64,000 nucleotides of DNA from Kytococcus schroeteri (GTDB lineage: Bacteria; Actinomycetota; Actinomycetes; Actinomycetales; Dermatophilaceae). Location of the stretch: NCBI RefSeq assembly GCF_042433515.1, contig NZ_JBHLVH010000013.1:226484-290483 (forward strand), in the 5' to 3' direction. The notes under the pieces were generated by a model that was given only the letters and a program-made list of their open reading frames with translations, had not been told where the DNA came from and searched no databases. Below, one piece after another: positions 59,869 to 64,000 of this stretch (positions are counted from its first letter, which is position 1; every line of letters starts with the position of its first letter). The position numbers and the translations under genes were made by a program.

Positions 59869-62800
59869 ATGAGCGCACCCACCCCCACCTCCGGCACCGG
59901 TGAGAACTTCGTCCACCTGCACAACCACACCGAGTACTCGATGCTGGACGGTGCGGCCCGCATCGACGACATGTTCGCCACGGCCGACGAGATGGGCATG
60001 CCCGCCATCGCCACCACGGACCACGGCTCGGTGTTCGGTGCCTACGAGTTCTGGTCCAAGGCGCGCAAGTACCAGGCCAAGCCCATCATCGGAGTGGAGG
60101 CCTACGTCACCCCCGGCACGCACCGCACGGACAAGACCCGTGTGAAGTACGGCGACGGGGGGCGCAACGACGTCTCCGGATCCGGTGCGTACACCCACAT
60201 GACCCTGTGGGCCGAGACCACCGAGGGCATGCACAACCTCTTCCGCGCCTCGTCGCTGGCCTCCATCGAGGGCTTCTACTTCAAGCCCCGCATGGACCGC
60301 GAGCTGCTGGAGCGCTACAGCAAGGGGCTCATCGCCACCACCGGCTGCCCCTCGGGCGAGGTGCAGACCCGGCTGCGCCTGGGGCAGTACTCCGAGGCCC
60401 TGCAGGCCGCCAGCGACCTGCGCGACATCTTCGGCCGCGACAACTACTTCTGCGAGCTCATGGACCACGGGCTCGACATCGAGCGGAACGTCCGTGCCGA
60501 CCTGCTCAAGCTGGCCAAGGAGCTCGAGTTGCCGCTGGTGGCCACCAACGACCTGCACTACACCAAGAAGGAGGACGCCAAGGCCCACGGCGCCCTGCTG
60601 TGCGTGCAGTCCGGGTCGACCTTGATGGACCCCAACCGGTTCAAGTTCGACAGCGACGAGTTCTACATCAAGTCCGCCGCGGAGATGCGCCACCTGTGGC
60701 GCGAGCTGCCCGAGGCGTGCGACAACACCCTGCTCATCGCCGAACGGTGCAATGTCGAGTTCACCGAGGGGGAGGGCCGGTACATGCCGCGCTTCCCCTG
60801 CCCCGACGGCCACGACGAGACGTCCTGGTTCATCCACGAGGTGCAGACCGGCCTGAAGCGCCGCTTCGGCGACACCGTGCCCGACTACGCCCTGAAGCAG
60901 GCGGAGTACGAGCAGGAGGTCATCATCGGCAAGGGGTACCCCGGGTACTTCCTCGTGGTGGCCGACTTCATCAACTGGGCCAAGGACAACGGCATTCGCG
61001 TGGGTCCGGGGCGTGGCAGTGGTGCCGGCTCGATGTGCGCCTACGCCATGGGCATCACGGACCTGGACCCGGTGCCGCACGGCCTGATCTTCGAGCGCTT
61101 CCTCAACCCCGAGCGTCAGTCGATGCCGGACTTCGACGTCGACTTCGACGAGCGCCGCCGCCCCGAGGTCATCAAGTACGTCACCGAGAAGTACGGCAGC
61201 GACCGCGTGGCCATGATCGTCACCTACGGCACCATCAAGGCCAAGCAGGCCCTCAAGGACGCCAGCCGCGTGATGGGCTTCCCGTTCGCCACCGGTGAGA
61301 AGCTCACCAAGGCCATGCCGCCGGCGGTGATGGGCAAGGACATCCCGCTCTCGGGCATCTTCGACGAGAAGCACCCCCGTTACGCCGAGGCCATCGACTT
61401 CCGCGAGCTGCACGCCAACGACCCCGAGGCCCGCGAGGTGTTCGACACCGCGGTCGGCCTGGAGGGCCTGAAGCGCCAGTGGGGCGTGCACGCCGCCGGC
61501 GTGATCATGGCCAGCGAGCCCCTCATCGACCTCATCCCGATCATGCGGCGCGAGGCCGACGGGCAGATCATCACGCAGTTCGACTACCCGTCCTGCGAGA
61601 CGCTCGGCCTGGTCAAGATGGACTTCCTGGGGCTGCGCAATCTCACCATCCTCGACGACGCCATCAAGAACGTGGAGTCCAACCGGGGCGAGGAGATCGA
61701 CCTCGACGCCCTGAGCAAGGACATGACCGACCCGGCGGCCTACAAGCTGCTGGCCCGGGGCGACACGCTCGGCGTCTTCCAGCTCGACGGCGGCGGCATG
61801 CGCTCGCTGCTGCGCCTCATGCAGCCGGACAACTTCGAGGACATCTCCGCCGCCCTCGCGCTCTACCGCCCCGGCCCCATGGGCGCCAACGCGCACACCA
61901 ACTTCGCGCTGCGCAAGAACGGCAAGCAGCCGGTGGACTACATCCACCCCGAGCTCACCGAGGCGCTCGAGCCGATCCTGAAGATGACCTACGGCCTGAT
62001 CATCTACCAGGAGCAGGTCATGGAGATCGCGCAGAAGCTGGCGGGCTACACGCTCGGCAACGCAGACCTGCTGCGTCGCGCCATGGGCAAGAAGAAGAAG
62101 GAGGTGCTCGACGCCGAGTACGTCAACTTCGAGGCCGGCATGCTCGACAACGGGTACTCCAAGGAGTCGGTCGAGACGCTCTGGGGCATCCTCCTGCCGT
62201 TCAGTGACTACGCGTTCAACAAGGCGCACACCGCCGCCTACGGCGTGGTGTCGTACTGGACCGCCTACCTCAAGGCCAACTACCGCGCCGAGTACATGGC
62301 CGCGCTGCTCACCAGCGTGCGCGACGACAAGGACAAGTCCGCCCTGTACCTGGGCGAGTGCCGCCGCATGGGCATCAAGGTGCTGCCGCCGGACGTCAAC
62401 GAGTCCATCGGCCAGTTCGCCGCCGTGGGGGAGGACATCCGCTTCGGTCTGGAGGCCATCCGCAACGTGGGCGGCAACGTGGTGAAGGCCATCATCGCCA
62501 CCCGTGAGGAGAAAGGGCGGTTCACCTCCTTCGAGGACTTCCTGCGCAAGTGCCCGGCGGTGGTGTGCAACAAGCGCACCATCGACTCCCTCATCAAGGC
62601 CGGTGCGTTCGACGACCTCGGCCACCAGCGCCAGGCCCTGGCGAGCGTGCACGAGGCCTACGTGGACGCCCTGGTGGGGGAGAAGAAGGAGCAGGAGCGC
62701 GGTCAGGAGTCGCTCTTCGCCGCGCTCATGGGCGAGTCCGACGAGGGCGGGTCCAGCGGGCTGGGCGGCATGCCGGCCATCCCGGACATGGAGTGGGACA

Positions 62801-63435
62801 AGCAGACCCTCCTGGCCTTCGAGCGCGACATGCTGGGTCTGTACGTCTCGGACCACCCGCTGTTCGGCATCGAGCACGCGCTGAGCCGGGCGGCGGACTG
62901 CACCATCGCGGTGCTCAACTCCGAGGACGGCAAGCCCGACGGTGCGGAGGTCACCATCGCCGGGCTCATCACCCAGGTGGTCACCAAGCGCAACAAGCGT
63001 GGCGAGCTGTGGGCCATCGCCACCGTGGAGGACCTCGAGGGGTCGGTGGAGTGCCTATTCTTCGCGCGTACCTACATGACCGTCTCCACGATGCTCACGC
63101 AGGACGTGGTGTGCGTGGTCACCGGTCGCGTGAAGCGTGGTGAGGACGGGGTGTCGATCTTCGCCAGCGACCTGCGGCTGCCGGACCTGGACGACGGGCC
63201 CCGCGGTCCGGTGATGATCCACATGGCCATGAACCAGACCACCGATGCGGTGGTGAACAGGCTGCGCACCGTGCTCTCGGAGCACCCCGGGCCCACGGAG
63301 GTGCAGATCCACCTCACCCAGCCCGGGCGCCGGGTGGTGATGCGGGTGGAGGACAGCCTGCGCGTGGAGGCGTCGAACTCGCTGTTCGGTGACCTCAAGC
63401 AGCTGCTGGGGCCGAACTGTCTGGCGGTGGGTTGA
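59869..63435 (+). CDS. dnaE: DNA polymerase III alpha subunit DnaE
   Basis: 1188 residues, replicative polymerase. N-terminal PHP domain (VHLHNHTEYSMLDGAARIDD, ATTDHGSVFGAYEF); polymerase palm with GPGRGSGAGSMCAYAMGITDLDP and the catalytic Asp residues in MPDFDVDFDERRRPEVIKYV; fingers (QFDYPSCETLGLVKMDFLGLRNLTI); tandem helix-hairpin-helix region (FNKAHTAAYGVVSYWTAYLKANY); and a C-terminal OB fold (VTIAGLITQVVTKRNKRGELWAIATVEDLEG). Length matches actinobacterial DnaE1. ATG start gives the normal N terminus. The long internal frame without irregularities supports good sequence quality here. Confidence 0.96.
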   Translation: MSAPTPTSGTGENFVHLHNHTEYSMLDGAARIDDMFATADEMGMPAIATTDHGSVFGAYEFWSKARKYQAKPIIGVEAYVTPGTHRTDKTRVKYGDGGRNDVSGSGAYTHMTLWAETTEGMHNLFRASSLASIEGFYFKPRMDRELLERYSKGLIATTGCPSGEVQTRLRLGQYSEALQAASDLRDIFGRDNYFCELMDHGLDIERNVRADLLKLAKELELPLVATNDLHYTKKEDAKAHGALLCVQSGSTLMDPNRFKFDSDEFYIKSAAEMRHLWRELPEACDNTLLIAERCNVEFTEGEGRYMPRFPCPDGHDETSWFIHEVQTGLKRRFGDTVPDYALKQAEYEQEVIIGKGYPGYFLVVADFINWAKDNGIRVGPGRGSGAGSMCAYAMGITDLDPVPHGLIFERFLNPERQSMPDFDVDFDERRRPEVIKYVTEKYGSDRVAMIVTYGTIKAKQALKDASRVMGFPFATGEKLTKAMPPAVMGKDIPLSGIFDEKHPRYAEAIDFRELHANDPEAREVFDTAVGLEGLKRQWGVHAAGVIMASEPLIDLIPIMRREADGQIITQFDYPSCETLGLVKMDFLGLRNLTILDDAIKNVESNRGEEIDLDALSKDMTDPAAYKLLARGDTLGVFQLDGGGMRSLLRLMQPDNFEDISAALALYRPGPMGANAHTNFALRKNGKQPVDYIHPELTEALEPILKMTYGLIIYQEQVMEIAQKLAGYTLGNADLLRRAMGKKKKEVLDAEYVNFEAGMLDNGYSKESVETLWGILLPFSDYAFNKAHTAAYGVVSYWTAYLKANYRAEYMAALLTSVRDDKDKSALYLGECRRMGIKVLPPDVNESIGQFAAVGEDIRFGLEAIRNVGGNVVKAIIATREEKGRFTSFEDFLRKCPAVVCNKRTIDSLIKAGAFDDLGHQRQALASVHEAYVDALVGEKKEQERGQESLFAALMGESDEGGSSGLGGMPAIPDMEWDKQTLLAFERDMLGLYVSDHPLFGIEHALSRAADCTIAVLNSEDGKPDGAEVTIAGLITQVVTKRNKRGELWAIATVEDLEGSVECLFFARTYMTVSTMLTQDVVCVVTGRVKRGEDGVSIFASDLRLPDLDDGPRGPVMIHMAMNQTTDAVVNRLRTVLSEHPGPTEVQIHLTQPGRRVVMRVEDSLRVEASNSLFGDLKQLLGPNCLAVG

Positions 63436-63483
63436 GCGGGGCGCGCCGCCGCCTCTGCAGGCTGCCGCCGTGGTCGCCGCGCC

Positions 63484-63795
63484 TCAGACCGACCCCTCGC
63501 GCTCGACCACGAGGATGCGTGCGGCTCCGCGCGGGTGGGCCACGTGCTCGTCGCCCTCCTCGGCGATGCAGATGCGCCCCGGGGTGAGCAGCTCCACCTC
63601 CTCGCGGCCGTCCGCGCGGTAGTGCATGTCCACCGCGCCGTCGAGCACCACGAACACCTCGACGCCGTCGTTGACGTGCCAGACGTAGGGCTCGTCGGTC
63701 CAGTGGAGGCGGACCGAGGCGCCGTCGACGGTGGCCAGGTCGAGGGCGCCCCAGGGGCGGTCGGCGGTGTGGTCGGTGGCGGTCACGAAGCGCAT
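63484..63795 (-). CDS. Small cupin-domain protein
   Basis: 103 residues, single cupin barrel: WHVNDGVEVFVVLDGAVDMHYR (motif 1, with His and Glu metal ligands but fewer His residues than usual) and LLTPGRICIAEEGDEHVAHPRG (motif 2 with His). Monocistronic and convergent with dnaE. Metal-binding enzyme or sensor of unknown substrate. Confidence 0.82.
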   Translation of the reverse strand: MRFVTATDHTADRPWGALDLATVDGASVRLHWTDEPYVWHVNDGVEVFVVLDGAVDMHYRADGREEVELLTPGRICIAEEGDEHVAHPRGAARILVVEREGSV

Positions 63796-64000
63796 GGGGT
63801 CCTCTCCGGGTGGGGTGTGGCTGCCGTCGCGACCCTAGCGAGAGGGACGGACCCGGTCGGTGTCCACAGGGTGGGTGGTGGTGCGGGCGCGGGCGTCAGG
63901 TCGTTCACATGTTCGATGGTGGGGTTGCATTAGGTCGGTTGTGTGTACTAGTGTGGGGGTAGGTGGTTGGACAGGGGGTTCGACCAGTGGTTGGCCATCG
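63796..64000. other. Window-end intergenic region with SOS-box-like motif
   Basis: No complete gene. TCGTTCACATGTTCGA (63901-63916) resembles the actinobacterial LexA box (TCGAAC-N4-GTTCGA) with an intact right half. TTGCAT (63925-63930) and TACTAG (63946-63951) downstream might be a weak promoter for a rightward gene beyond the window, such as the HNH endonucleases that often follow such boxes. Confidence 0.4.

Overview
This window is chromosomal DNA of a high-GC Gram-positive bacterium (Actinomycetota, most likely a Micrococcales-type actinomycete). The evidence is a division-and-cell-wall (dcw) cluster running mraZ-rsmH-ftsL-ftsI-murF-mraY-murD-ftsW-murG-murC-ftsQ-ftsZ-pgeF-yggS-sepF-yggT-divIVA. 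Other actinobacterial markers are a primary sigma factor with a Lys/Ala/Thr-rich N-terminal tail, PAC2 and DUF4192 proteins, many GTG starts and ATGA/GTGA stop-start overlaps, and a WhiB-family protein.

Layout. 1-3.3 kb: end of a membrane-protein gene, a frameshifted DUF559-type gene and an assembly gap (181 N) flanked by copies of a palindromic intergenic repeat, then sdaA. 3.5-7.5 kb: a lipoprotein, a long-chain acyl-CoA synthetase and a DUF445 protein. 7.5-14 kb: a complete six-gene Mrp-type cation/proton antiporter operon (A/B fused, C, D, E, F, G). 14-21.8 kb: HrpA helicase, PAC2 protein, EcsC protein, DUF4192 protein and a universal stress protein. 22-23.8 kb: sigA. 23.8-32.66 kb: an integrated mobile element. 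32.7-37.4 kb: a leftward moxR-DUF58-transglutaminase operon. 37.7-57.6 kb: the dcw cluster and its usual followers, then a DksA-type zinc-finger protein and lspA. 57.6-63.8 kb: an RluD-type pseudouridine synthase, a lipoprotein, dnaE and a cupin protein.

The main discovery is the 8.85-kb element at the 3' end of sigA. It is bounded by 21-bp direct repeats that carry the last sigA codons and stop, so sigA stays intact but is separated from its original terminator. It encodes a tyrosine integrase, small unknown proteins, an SF3 (D5/P4-type) helicase, a zinc-finger peptide, a WhiB-like Fe-S regulator, a scaffold-like protein, an HK97-fold major capsid protein and a head-completion-like protein. 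Leftward genes encode a minimal PrimPol-like primase, a DUF6907-like protein and a 37-residue membrane peptide. It has no terminase, portal, tail or lysis genes. It therefore looks like a capsid-encoding phage satellite that needs a helper phage, not a full prophage. A ~650-bp highly structured non-coding stretch inside it is a good candidate origin or packaging site.

In the host part, three points stand out. Repeats matching MraZ boxes (TGGAG with about 10-bp spacing, including AAAGTGGAG) occur in front of both mraZ and the divergent moxR operon. murE is missing from its normal place between ftsI and murF. MurC departs from the family at several motifs (GANGKT, AHNA, GAGS). No rRNA, CRISPR array or convincing tRNA was seen.
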